Positions 52,572 through 60,624 of a stretch of DNA of 64,000 nucleotides are shown here, one piece after another. The number at the start of each line of letters is the position of its first letter. The first letter of the stretch is position 1. Source of the DNA: an uncultured Clostridia bacterium (GTDB lineage: Bacteria > Bacillota > Clostridia > UBA1381). The position numbers and the translations under genes are program-made. Under the pieces are notes generated by a model. It did no database searches, was not told the DNA's origin, and saw only the letters and a list, made by a program, of their open reading frames with translations. Location of the stretch: the NCBI GenBank assembly GCA_910585485.1, contig CAJUEZ010000005.1:5850-69849 (forward strand), given 5' to 3'.

Positions 52572-53105
52572 CTATCCCAATATTGCCTTTGCTTTCAGTA
52601 TCGCAATCGCCGTTTTCGCGTCATGAATTTTATTTTCCATAACCATTTTATACAGCGTGTCAAGGCTGTATTTTTTTACGTTCAAAAACTCGCCCTCATC
52701 CAGATTCTGACCGACAAATTCAAGACCTCGCGCCAGGTAAATATTGAGCTTTTCCTCGCAGTAACCCGGAGTTGCGTAGTATTCGCCAAGGTGTGTGAAC
52801 TCGCTCGCCTTATACCCCGTTTCCTCGATAAGTTCACGTTTCCCGCACTCTAAAGGGTCCTCGCCGTACTCCAGCTTTCCCGCCGGAATTTCGAGCATCA
52901 TAGATTTTGCCGCAATCCTGTACTGACTTACCATAAAGACTTCGTTGTTTTCATCAACCGCAATCACGCCGACACCGCCCGGATGCGCTATAAGCTCGCG
53001 CATTGCCGTGCTTCCGTCGTCAAGTTCCACCTGCTCACGGCGTACCTTGATGATTTTACCGTCATAAATACTTTCGGACGATATTGTTTTTTCCTCAAAA
53101 TCCAT
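52572..53105 (-). CDS. NUDIX hydrolase, ADP-ribose pyrophosphatase type
   Basis: This 177-residue protein contains the Nudix box G-x5-E-x7-RE-x2-EE-x-G (GKLEYGEDPLECGKRELIEETGY) and the upstream pattern HPGGVGVIAVDENNEVFMVSQYR typical of ADP-ribose pyrophosphatases. It hydrolyses ADP-ribose or similar nucleoside diphosphates. It starts 2 bp after the stop of the shifted methyltransferase frame, so the two were probably one operon. Confidence 0.9.
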   Translation of the reverse strand: MDFEEKTISSESIYDGKIIKVRREQVELDDGSTAMRELIAHPGGVGVIAVDENNEVFMVSQYRIAAKSMMLEIPAGKLEYGEDPLECGKRELIEETGYKASEFTHLGEYYATPGYCEEKLNIYLARGLEFVGQNLDEGEFLNVKKYSLDTLYKMVMENKIHDAKTAIAILKAKAILG

Positions 53106-53107
53106 AA

Positions 53108-54252
53108 TTACTCCTCCAAAAATCTCTCTATCGCAGGTTTTACATTCAGCATATTCTTTAAATTTTCATAATCCTGTCTCGATTTCTCATTCCGCTTGCC
53201 TGTGTACACCGCGCGTATCATAATATTTTTCGGTGTTTCCAAGGGTGAGATATACTCAATCATACTTACCTTATACCCCACGCTTTCCAGATACGCCGCG
53301 CGTATGCCGTCGGTAAGCGTATCGGCAAGACGCGCCTTTAAAATTCCGTGACGCGTAATCGCTCAAACGGCTCATACGAATACTGCTTTAAAATATCCTT
53401 ATGACAGCACGGCACACTTATAATAGCGCGCGATTTTGCGCGTATTCCAAGAGCGAGCGCCATATCGGTTGCGGTGTCGCACGCGTGGAGCGACACAACA
53501 ATATCAGGACGGACATTCGGCGTATATTCCGTCAAATCCGCCTTGATAAACTCCATATTATTGTAACCCAGATTTTTTGCCATGCGCTTTGACGCTTCAA
53601 TTACTGTTTCGCTGTAATCCACGCCTATAAATCTGCATTTCTTTTTAAGTATCTCACGCATATAGAAATTCATAACAAAGGAAAGATAACTCTTGCCGCA
53701 CGCTGCGTCAAAAATGACGTACTCGTCACGATCGCCGATTTCCTTCAAAACGCCCTGCATCAGCTCTACAAAATAGTCAATCTGATTATACTTGCGGATT
53801 TTATCGTTCTTAATCTTGCCGTTTTTGGCAAGTATACCGATTTCGGTAAGCAAGTCTTTAGCCAAGGCAGGGTTTACAACATACTCGCGTCCCGTCTGCA
53901 CCACGCTCGTCTTGTTTACCTCCGCCATCACGTCCTCATGGCGCATATTCACGCGCTTGTCGTCCGCTTCGATTACAATTCTCGCTCCACGCTCACTGTA
54001 AATTATCCGCGCGCTGTCGTATTTTTGCATTTCCTCCGCGATTATGTTCCATAAGCCGTTACGCTCAACCGTGCGCTTCACTGCCTGATAGTCAAGCGTT
54101 ATGCTGTCGCCAAGCAGGATTTTTGCAGGGAAGCTTTTTGTGCCCGATTTGAAGTCTATTGTTATATCGGTGAAAAAGTCCCTGTTCTCCTCCATTCGGG
54201 AAATCAGTCCCGAAAAGAAAAGGCTCGTTTTTGAAATTGTCTTTTTATTCAT
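53108..54252 (-). pseudogene. SAM-dependent methyltransferase with an apparent 1-bp frameshift
   Basis: The 304-residue frame from 54252 has a Rossmann methyltransferase core (EYVIFDAACGKSYLSFVMNFY, FIGVDYSETVIEASKRMAKNLGY, VSLHACDTATDMALALG) and ends ERLRVTEF-stop at 53338. In the -1 frame at about 53361 the expected C-terminus appears without stops: ITRHGILKARLADTLTDG, then a region with VSMIEYISPLETPKNIMIRAVY, to a TAA at 53108-53110, just before the NUDIX ATG. One missing base near 53360-53366 explains it. It may be a real mutation or a sequence error. The family resembles methyltransferases acting on RNA or small molecules. Confidence 0.8.
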
Positions 54253-54731
54253 TACAGTTCAATCTCCAATTTTCTGCCCGTCATTTCATATTGACGATAC
54301 TTCACACCGACCATATCGAACATCTTTTTTGAAGCGGTATTATTATCCGCACCGCAGTATTTGTCGGACATATAAACTACCTCGCGAATGCCCGACTGAA
54401 TAATCGCCTTTGCGCACTCGTTGCACGGAAACAGCGTAACGTAAAGCTTCGCGCCGTCAAGCGAGCCCGAACTGCGGTTTAAAATCGCGTTTAATTCCGC
54501 ATGACACACATACATGTATTTCGTGTCAACGGGGTTTCCCTCGCGCTCCCACGGCATAGCGTCGTCATCACAGCCTATCGGCATTCCGTTGTAGCCGAGC
54601 GATAAAATCTTGTTTTCATGGTTTACTATGCATGCGCCGACCTGCGTGTTGCTATCCTTCGACCTCTGCGCCGATAAAAGCGCTATACCCATGAAATACT
54701 CGTCCCATGATATGTAGTCAGTTCTTTTCAT
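54252..54731 (-). CDS. dCMP deaminase (ComEB-like)
   Basis: This 159-residue zinc deaminase has HAELNAIL (His and catalytic Glu) and PCNECAKAI (two Cys ligands), plus TQVGACIV near the start. It makes dUMP from dCMP for thymidylate synthesis; the same family includes ComEB near competence genes. Its stop shares a base with the start of the methyltransferase, so the genes are coupled. Confidence 0.92.
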   Translation of the reverse strand: MKRTDYISWDEYFMGIALLSAQRSKDSNTQVGACIVNHENKILSLGYNGMPIGCDDDAMPWEREGNPVDTKYMYVCHAELNAILNRSSGSLDGAKLYVTLFPCNECAKAIIQSGIREVVYMSDKYCGADNNTASKKMFDMVGVKYRQYEMTGRKLEIEL

Positions 54732-54741
54732 AATATTTCCC

Positions 54742-54770
54742 TTTACAAATTATTTTTTATATGCTATAAT
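54742..54770 (+). promoter_or_regulatory. Promoter of a candidate non-coding RNA
   Basis: -35 TTTACA (54742-54747), 17-bp spacer, -10 TATAAT (54765-54770). The expected start, seven bases on at 54777, is the first base of the RNA's terminal stem. Confidence 0.75.
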
Positions 54771-54776
54771 GTTCTT

Positions 54777-55012
54777 GCGACGTTAATCAAATAAAATTTA
54801 GGATTATACTAAGTTTTTTTGTGTTTTGAGAAAAATGCATGTTTTTTAATAGCTTGGTATAATCTTTATCAAAATATTTAATTGGCGTCGCAACCGATAA
54901 GAACATGTGTTTTTTATGCGTTGTCCTTATCGGATGGCGCATTTTTTAATGCGCCTAACTCATATATACGTTATTCTATGGGAGACCGCCTTTAGGCGGT
55001 CTTTCATATATT
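54777..55012 (+). ncRNA. Candidate structured non-coding RNA (~235 nt)
   Basis: Between the deaminase and purD genes there is no frame, but there is a promoter and a chain of hairpins on the + strand. P1: 54777-54793 with 54875-54891 (17 bp, one mismatch, G-U allowed). P2 inside it: 54800-54813 with 54853-54866 (14 bp). P3: CCGATAAG 54894-54901 with 54926-54933. P4: GGCGCATT 54936-54943 with 54948-54955. Terminator: GACCGCC 54984-54990 with 54995-55001, then TTTCATATATTTT. Both neighbouring genes point leftward, so it is not a leader of either. I do not recognise the family. Confidence 0.65.
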
Positions 55013-56269
55013 TTAATACTTCTTCACTCCGATATCGCTTCTGTGGAACTCGCCCTCAAACGAGATTTTGCTGACACCTGCGTATGCGTTTTTAATCGCC
55101 TCGTCCAAATCCTTTCCGACTGCCGTAACGCCCAAAACACGTCCGCCGTTAGTTACGATTTTTCCGTCCTTAACCGCAGTACCTGCGTGGAACACTGTTA
55201 AATCACCCACATTGTCAAGTCCAGTAATCTCAAATCCCTTTTTATATGAAACAGGATAACCGCCCGACGCCATAACAACACAAACCGCCGCGTTATCCTC
55301 CCATTCGATATTAATTTCGTCAAGACGCTCGTCAATAACCGCCTCCATGATTTCAACAAGGTCAGTCTTTAATCTCGGCAGAACAACCTGTGTTTCGGGG
55401 TCACCAAAACGGCAGTTGTATTCGATTACCTTAACGCCATTTGGGGTCATCATAAGTCCGAAATAGAGCACACCCTTAAACGGTCTGCCCTCACTCTGCA
55501 TCGCCTTAATCGTAGGCAGGAATATGTTTTCCATGCACTCCTTCGCCTTTGCGTCGTCGTAAAGACGGCTCGGTGAGAATGTACCCATACCGCCCGTGTT
55601 AAGTCCCTCGTCGTTGTCATATGCTCTCTTGTGGTCCTGCGCGCTAACCATCGGCTTGACGGTTTTTCCGTCCGTAAACGCAAGCACACTGACCTCGGGA
55701 CCTGTCAGAAACTCCTCTATAACAACGCGCGCACCGCTCTTGCCGAACTTGCCTCCGTCAATCATGTCATGGATTGCTTCTTCTGCTTCCTTTAAATTCT
55801 GCGCTATTATAACGCCCTTACCAAGAGCCAAACCGTCAGCCTTTATGACTGTCGGGAATGTTCCTTTTTTAACATACTCAATCGCCGAAGTGCTGTCGGT
55901 AAACACCTCATAGCCTGCGGTCGGGATATTGTATTTTTTCATCAATTCCTTTGAAAAAGCCTTGCTTCCCTCGATTATTGCGGCGTTTGCGCGCGGTCCG
56001 AACGCGCGTATGCCTGCCGTCTCCATTGCGTCTACCATGCCGTCCACCAATGGGTCGTCGGGCGCAACCATTACGAGGTCAATTGCGTTGTCCTTCGCGA
56101 ACGCAACCATTTTTTCCTTGTCCATCACATTGATGTCCACGCACTCCGCTAAGTCGGCGATACCGCCGTTTCCCGGCGCGCAGTAGATTTTTTCAACCTT
56201 CGGCGACTGCGCGATTTTCCATACAATAGCATGCTCGCGTCCGCCGCTGCCTATTACTAAAATTTTCAT
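55013..56269 (-). CDS. purD: Phosphoribosylamine-glycine ligase
   Basis: This 418-residue ATP-grasp enzyme has the PurD start KILVIGSGGREHAIVWKI and blocks GGIADLAECVDI, ADGLALGKGVI and YNCRFGDPETQ. It joins phosphoribosylamine and glycine, step 2 of purine synthesis. It is the last gene of the leftward purine operon, 33 bp after a GNAT gene. Complete and of normal length. Confidence 0.97.
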   Translation of the reverse strand: MKILVIGSGGREHAIVWKIAQSPKVEKIYCAPGNGGIADLAECVDINVMDKEKMVAFAKDNAIDLVMVAPDDPLVDGMVDAMETAGIRAFGPRANAAIIEGSKAFSKELMKKYNIPTAGYEVFTDSTSAIEYVKKGTFPTVIKADGLALGKGVIIAQNLKEAEEAIHDMIDGGKFGKSGARVVIEEFLTGPEVSVLAFTDGKTVKPMVSAQDHKRAYDNDEGLNTGGMGTFSPSRLYDDAKAKECMENIFLPTIKAMQSEGRPFKGVLYFGLMMTPNGVKVIEYNCRFGDPETQVVLPRLKTDLVEIMEAVIDERLDEINIEWEDNAAVCVVMASGGYPVSYKKGFEITGLDNVGDLTVFHAGTAVKDGKIVTNGGRVLGVTAVGKDLDEAIKNAYAGVSKISFEGEFHRSDIGVKKY

Positions 56270-56302
56270 AATTCTGACCTCCTAATGACTTATATATTTT
56301 AT

Positions 56303-56818
56303 TTACTTCTCCACACAATACACCAAATGCGGCATATCAATTCCGTAATAATGCTTTACAAATGTTTTCACAACCGTCATGCCGTTACGCCCGGCAACTC
56401 TCTGCGACGCGTAATTATTATCGCGGATAATCGAATACATCTTATCTAAGCCTAGCGAGTTAAACGCGTAATTTTTACAGCCGATTGCCGCTTCTGCAGC
56501 ATAGCCGTTGTGCCAGTGCTTACGTTTAAACAGATACCCAATTTCGGGAACGTTTTCACCGCCAATGTCTTGCCATGTGATACCGCACTGACCGACAAAT
56601 TCACCGCTTGACTTTAAAATCACCGCCCATAAGCCGAAGCCGTCGTTTTTGTAGCGGTCAAGCTGCTTATTAAGCCAATCCTGCGCCTCCTCGTCCGAGA
56701 ACTCGTGCTCATAGGCGTACATCGTTTTCCTGTCCTGCAAAATCTCGCATATATCCGCAAAGTCACTCTGCTTCATTTCACGCAAAATAAGACGCTCTGT
56801 TTTTAATATTTCTTTCAT
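56303..56818 (-). CDS. GNAT-family acetyltransferase (RimJ/RimL-like)
   Basis: This 171-residue protein shows the GNAT pattern TERLILREMKQSDFADI, GQCGITWQD, YLFKRKHWHNGYAAEA (the acetyl-CoA loop) and the late beta-bulge region ASQRVAGRNGMTVVK. It transfers an acetyl group to a protein N-terminus or small amine. Its place inside the purine operon is unexplained. Copy A of the operon's structured repeat lies just upstream. Confidence 0.88.
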   Translation of the reverse strand: MKEILKTERLILREMKQSDFADICEILQDRKTMYAYEHEFSDEEAQDWLNKQLDRYKNDGFGLWAVILKSSGEFVGQCGITWQDIGGENVPEIGYLFKRKHWHNGYAAEAAIGCKNYAFNSLGLDKMYSIIRDNNYASQRVAGRNGMTVVKTFVKHYYGIDMPHLVYCVEK

Positions 56819-56837
56819 ATGACTATCCTCTAAAATA

Positions 56838-56942
56838 AAATTTCAGAATTGGGCGCAGTTTGCTTGAAATGGCAAGCGGTGCCGTACGCAGGTACTGCCC
56901 CGAGCCTTTGAAAGTGAAATGTGCCAATTATGGAATTTTAAG
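56838..56942 (-). repeat. Purine-operon structured repeat, copy A (before the GNAT gene)
   Basis: This fills the gap between the AICAR transformylase stop and the GNAT start. On the minus strand the core (56901-56879) reads GGGGCAGTAC-CTGC-GTACGGCACC: a 4-bp GTAC/GTAC stem with tetraloop, flanked by GCA and GGCA bulges. It is the most diverged of the four copies but keeps the pairing. Confidence 0.7.
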
Positions 56943-56943
56943 A

Positions 56944-58116
56944 TTAATGGTGGAACAGGCGTATACCTGTAAATGCCATTGCCATATTATACTTATTGCA
57001 CGTTTCAATTACGTTATCGTCCCTTATCGAACCTCCCGGCTGAGCGATAACCGTAACACCCGACTTTTTCGCTCTTTCGATATTATCTCCGAACGGGAAG
57101 AACGCGTCCGAACCGAGCGCAACATCTGTATTCTTCTGAAGCCATGCTCTCTGCTCCTCTTTAGTGAACACCGCAGGCTTCACCTTAAACGTCTTTTCCC
57201 AAACGCCGTCCGCCAAAACGTCCATATACTCGTCGCTGATATACACGTCAATCGCGTTATCCCTGTCCGCGCGCTTTATGCCGTCCACAAACTGCAATGA
57301 GAGAACCTGCGGAGCTTGACGCAGCCACCAAATGTCAGCCTTGTTTCCTGCCAGACGCGTGCAGTGTATTCTCGACTGCTGTCCGGCGCCGATACCGATA
57401 GCCTGTCCGTCCTTTACATAACAAACAGAATTTGACTGAGTGTATTTTAGTGTGATAAGAGCAATTTTCAAGTCACGCTTTGCCGTGTCGGATAAAACTT
57501 TATTATCTGTAACAACATTAGAAAGAAGCTCGTCATTGATGTCAAGCTCGTTTCTGCCCTGCTCAAACGTCACGCCGAAAACCTGCTTGCGCTCAATTTC
57601 GGCAGGAGTGTAATTTTCGTCAATCTTTATAATATTATAGTTGCCGTTTTTCTTCGCCTTTAAGATTTCAAGAGCCTCGTCGCTGTACGCAGGCGCGATT
57701 ACGCCGTCGGAAACCTCTTTTTTGATTAAAAGCGCGGTTGCCTTGTCGCACTCGTCCGATAGCGCGATAAAATCGCCGAACGAGGACATTCTGTCCGCTC
57801 CCCTTGCGCGCGCGTAGGCGTTGGCAAGCGGTGTGAGTTCCGCATCGTCGACAAAGTAAATTTTCTTTAGCGTGTCCGATAGAGGCAGACCAACCGCCGC
57901 GCCTGCAGGTGAAACGTGCTTAAACGACGTTGCCGCAGGAAGTCCTGTCGCTTTCTTGAGTTCCTTTACAAGCTGCCAGCCGTTAAGCGCGTCCAAAAGG
58001 TTTATGTACCCCGGCTTTCCGCAAAGTACCTCAAACGGCAAATCACCGCTCTCCATAAATACTCTCGACGGCTTCTGGTTCGGATTACAGCCGTACTTTA
58101 ATTGCATTTCGTTCAT
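56944..58116 (-). CDS. purH: AICAR transformylase, stand-alone (no IMP cyclohydrolase domain)
   Basis: This 390-residue protein corresponds only to the transformylase half of PurH: LKYGCNPNQKPSRVFM, the TSFKHVSPAGAAVGLPLS block and GDNIERAKKSGVTVIAQPGGSIRDDNVI near the end. It formylates AICAR with 10-formyl-THF, step 9 of purine synthesis. The N-terminal cyclohydrolase half of normal PurH is missing, and that step is encoded by a separate PurO-type gene at 59077. The gene symbol applies to the transformylase function only. Confidence 0.9.
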   Translation of the reverse strand: MNEMQLKYGCNPNQKPSRVFMESGDLPFEVLCGKPGYINLLDALNGWQLVKELKKATGLPAATSFKHVSPAGAAVGLPLSDTLKKIYFVDDAELTPLANAYARARGADRMSSFGDFIALSDECDKATALLIKKEVSDGVIAPAYSDEALEILKAKKNGNYNIIKIDENYTPAEIERKQVFGVTFEQGRNELDINDELLSNVVTDNKVLSDTAKRDLKIALITLKYTQSNSVCYVKDGQAIGIGAGQQSRIHCTRLAGNKADIWWLRQAPQVLSLQFVDGIKRADRDNAIDVYISDEYMDVLADGVWEKTFKVKPAVFTKEEQRAWLQKNTDVALGSDAFFPFGDNIERAKKSGVTVIAQPGGSIRDDNVIETCNKYNMAMAFTGIRLFHH

Positions 58117-58181
58117 TTTTATCGTCCCTTTCTTATCATTATACTTGCTTTGTTCTCTCTTCCTGCTTTCTGGCGGGTGTT

Positions 58182-58253
58182 AGCCGTCCTGCGAAGTGCC
58201 GAAGGCAATTCGCAGGAAGGGGGACCGCTGCTTAAGCAGTGGTGGAAGGTCTA
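58182..58253 (+). repeat. Left inverted repeat of a DUF559 mobile-type unit
   Basis: The reverse complement of this ~72-bp block aligns with 58624-58697. Shared blocks are TAGACCTTCCACCA, CGGTCCCCCTTCCT and AGGACGGCT; between them are two small hairpins whose arms differ but still pair (CTGCTTAAGCAG here, TCGCCTACGGCGA on the right). Its first three minus-strand bases form the stop codon of the DUF559 gene. Confidence 0.85.
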
Positions 58254-58610
58254 TTTATTAACCTCATTATATATGCATTCACATACTGCTCGGAAATTCT
58301 GATTAACTTCTCTGTTGCTAAATCGTATAGTTCTTATTCCAAGTGTTTTAAAATACTCACTTCTCGCTTTATCATAAGCGGCAAATTCGTCCTCGTAATG
58401 CTGAGAACCGTCAATTTCAATCACAATTTTTTTCTGATGACAATAAAAATCCGCAATATATTCACCTATTGCCCGTTGTTTTTGAAATCTCGGCTTAATG
58501 GTACTTAGAAAATCATACCAAAGATGTTTCTCCTCTTTTGTCATATTTTTTCTAAGATACCGCGCATTTTGTCTGATGTTTTTATAGGATAAAATTGGTT
58601 TTTTAGGCAT
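58251..58610 (-). CDS. DUF559 endonuclease-like protein
   Basis: This 119-residue protein is of the DUF559 group, related to very-short-patch-repair and restriction-like nucleases: RKNMTKEEKHLWYDFL, then FQKQRAIGEYIADFYC, IVIEIDGSQHYEDEF and YFKTLGIRTIRFSNREV. The D...E-x-D/E core with Q/H residues is the expected nuclease site. AAAGGAG lies before the ATG. It is enclosed by inverted repeats (58182-58253, 58624-58697) and interrupts the purine operon, so it is probably a small mobile unit rather than a purine gene. Confidence 0.88.
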   Translation of the reverse strand: MPKKPILSYKNIRQNARYLRKNMTKEEKHLWYDFLSTIKPRFQKQRAIGEYIADFYCHQKKIVIEIDGSQHYEDEFAAYDKARSEYFKTLGIRTIRFSNREVNQNFRAVCECIYNEVNK

Positions 58611-58623
58611 TTGTTACTCCTTT

Positions 58624-58697
58624 TAGACCTTCCACCATCGCCTACGGCGACGGTCCCCCTTCCTCCAAATCGGCTAAAGCCGCTTTGCAGGACGGCT
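58624..58697 (-). repeat. Right inverted repeat of the DUF559 unit
   Basis: This is the partner of 58182-58253 in reverse orientation. It begins 14 bp before the DUF559 start codon and ends 9 bp from the cupin gene. It carries two hairpins (CGCCTACGGCG and CGGCTAAAGCCG) inside conserved blocks. Confidence 0.85.
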
Positions 58698-58705
58698 TTT
58701 ATCCA

Positions 58706-59080
58706 TCATTTCTTATCCTTATACGCATATCCGAAATCAATCGGCGGCGAAGTTATGGAAATGTACACAAATTCTGTATCCGAATTATTATTCAAGCCAT
58801 GAGCGTCACCGTCTGCAAAACGCACAACATCTCCTGCGTTAAAATCTTTAACAGCGTCATCTGCAAGCAATAATTGACCTTTGCCTTTGACCGCATACCA
58901 AATCTGTTCCGATGTTTTATGAATATGTCGCGGCTGAACCGCTCCTGCCTCCAGATGCACCTCAGTAATCGTTACACGTTCGCTTGATGAATTTTCAGGA
59001 TTTATAAGCTGTCTTGAAATAACACCGACATTAGACAATTCTTTTATAATATCTTTTTTTATAAATTCCATATAACTCAC
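58706..59080 (-). CDS. Cupin-domain protein
   Basis: This 124-residue single cupin has the motif-1 pattern VHLEAGAVQPRHIHKTSEQIWYAVKGKGQLLL (His/His/Glu metal ligands) and a shorter motif 2 (FNAGDVVRFADGDAHGLNN). It may bind a metal and act as an isomerase, dioxygenase or sensor. Its start overlaps the end of the IMP cyclohydrolase gene by 4 bp, so they are co-translated. A role in purine metabolism is possible but not known. Confidence 0.85.
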   Translation of the reverse strand: MSYMEFIKKDIIKELSNVGVISRQLINPENSSSERVTITEVHLEAGAVQPRHIHKTSEQIWYAVKGKGQLLLADDAVKDFNAGDVVRFADGDAHGLNNNSDTEFVYISITSPPIDFGYAYKDKK

Positions 59081-59790
59081 ACATTCTTATTAACAATCTT
59101 TGTCTGTGTTTTGCCTGTTGCGAGGTCGATATATCTCACAAACAGCGACACCTTATTATCCTCGTTAAGCGCATTCCAGAGTCCGTCCGTGAACTCGTCA
59201 ATGCTGTTTGGAATACCCACCAATTTCGGCTCGCCCTCAAATGACGGCAGGGGACTTCCATCACCCATATATGTGTGGATAAAGTGACCGTCACCGTCAA
59301 TCGGGTTTTTATACGAAAACGTGTAACGCTGGCACGATTTTGGGTTGCCGTTTGCGCTCTTTAAAATCGACATCGCGTAATTCATTTTACCGTTGTCAGC
59401 CTTGATAATACCCGAAATTCTCGGCGTGAAGTTTGGCGCGTCGTCCTCAAACTCGCGCGTGCGAAGTGACTGCTCAAACGTCATCTGCTGGTTCATTAAA
59501 TCGTAAATCGTGTCGGTCTGGTCGCCGTTTGTCACGATTGTCTTGTTGCCAAGAACGCGTACAGGCGCGTAAATTATAAGGTGCGGATCTTCAAGCTTTG
59601 ACGGGTCATAAGCCTGCGTTCTAATACCGTCGCCGTCCTCAACAAACACACGGTTACGGCTGTTTACCGATCTGCCCATGATGAAATACGCCGCCACCGC
59701 GCTCTTTCCGTCCGATGATTTACCTATTACAATTCCGCGTCCCGGATATGCGTTATTTTTTAATTCCTCGTAAATATCAATTTTTTTCAT
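59077..59790 (-). CDS. IMP cyclohydrolase, PurO (archaeal) type
   Basis: The 237-residue sequence (YPGRGIVIGKSSDGKSAVAAYFIMGRSVNSRNRVF, YDLMNQQMTFEQSLRTREFEDDAPNFTPRISG, HTYMGDGSPLPSFEGEP) matches the PurO-like IMP cyclohydrolase family first known from archaea and unrelated to the PurH N-terminal domain. It closes FAICAR to IMP, the last purine step. It complements the stand-alone transformylase of this operon. AGGAGG precedes the ATG, with repeat copy B just upstream. Confidence 0.88.
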   Translation of the reverse strand: MKKIDIYEELKNNAYPGRGIVIGKSSDGKSAVAAYFIMGRSVNSRNRVFVEDGDGIRTQAYDPSKLEDPHLIIYAPVRVLGNKTIVTNGDQTDTIYDLMNQQMTFEQSLRTREFEDDAPNFTPRISGIIKADNGKMNYAMSILKSANGNPKSCQRYTFSYKNPIDGDGHFIHTYMGDGSPLPSFEGEPKLVGIPNSIDEFTDGLWNALNEDNKVSLFVRYIDLATGKTQTKIVNKNV

Positions 59791-59814
59791 TTTAATTCCT
59801 CCTAAATTCTACGG

Positions 59815-59911
59815 CTGAAGAAAATTTGTTCAGATTGCCGCTTTGCAGACAAGGTGCCGTATGTATATACTGCCCTTGTCAAAAAGTGGTAATATGGGCA
59901 AATTTAATCAG
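59815..59911 (-). repeat. Purine-operon structured repeat, copy B (before the IMP cyclohydrolase gene)
   Basis: On the minus strand: CTGATTAAATTTG ... CAAATTTTCTTCAG closing stem, an inner stem ACAAGG/CCTTGT and the core GGGCAGTAT-ATAC-ATACGGCACC (59875-59853). The 5' end includes the purN stop codon, and the 3' end is next to the ribosome site of the downstream gene. Nearly identical to copy C. Confidence 0.8.
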
Positions 59912-60497
59912 CCGAGCACACCATTTCAACTGCTTGCGGAAGTATTATCCACTCCGCTTGTTCCATTACGCGTTTCTGCAATACCTCAGGCGTATCGCCG
60001 TCCTCTACATACACAGCTTTCTGCATTAAAATCTTACCTCCGTCCACGACCTCGTTCACCAAATGCGCCGTCGCGCCCGTGACCTTAACGCCGTATTCCA
60101 ACGCTTTTTCATGCACCTTCAAGCCGTAAAACCCGTCACCGCAAAATGACGGAATAAGCGATGGGTGAATATTCACAATCTTATTTTCGTATTCGCTTAA
60201 AAGCTCACCTCCGACAATGCCCAAATAACCCGCTAAAACAATAACGTCCACGCCCATGTTCTTCATATACTCGCAGATTTGCGCGTTCATTTTATCCACG
60301 TCACCTCCGCAGTCGGCATTTTTGCGGATAACCCTCGTTGCAATACCCGCATTTTTGGCGCGCGTCAGACCATACGCGTTTGCGCTGTTGGAGCATACGC
60401 ACACAATATTACCCGATTTCAAAACACTTCCCTGCGCGTCAATTAAAGCCTGCAAATTCGTGCCGCCGCCCGAAATTAAAACTCCAATATTTTTCAT
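59904..60497 (-). CDS. purN: Phosphoribosylglycinamide formyltransferase
   Basis: This 197-residue enzyme has the PurN start GVLISGGGTNLQALIDA, a central KNMGVDVIVLAGYLGIVG, the catalytic NIHPSLIPSFCG (Asn-x-His) and GATAHLVNEVVDGGKILMQ. It formylates GAR using 10-formyl-THF. Complete, normal length, between repeat copies C and B. Confidence 0.96.
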   Translation of the reverse strand: MKNIGVLISGGGTNLQALIDAQGSVLKSGNIVCVCSNSANAYGLTRAKNAGIATRVIRKNADCGGDVDKMNAQICEYMKNMGVDVIVLAGYLGIVGGELLSEYENKIVNIHPSLIPSFCGDGFYGLKVHEKALEYGVKVTGATAHLVNEVVDGGKILMQKAVYVEDGDTPEVLQKRVMEQAEWIILPQAVEMVCSAD

Positions 60498-60527
60498 AAT
60501 TGCATAAATCCTTTCACAATTCTACAG

Positions 60528-60624
60528 CTGAAGAAAATTTGTTCAGATTTCCGTTTTGCAGACAAGGTGCCGTATGTATATACTGCCCTTGTCAAAAAAT
60601 GGTGATATTGGCAAATTTAGTCAG
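60528..60624 (-). repeat. Purine-operon structured repeat, copy C (before purN)
   Basis: Same layout as copy B: CTGACTAAATTTG ... CAAATTTTCTTCAG ends and the core at 60588-60566. The stop codon TGA of purM is inside the first CTGA. It differs from B at a handful of positions. Confidence 0.8.

Noticed and set aside
54777..55012. 6S RNA as identity of the structured RNA
   Set aside because: The single long rod with a central bubble expected for 6S RNA is not matched; the region has separate hairpins P3 and P4. I leave the family open.
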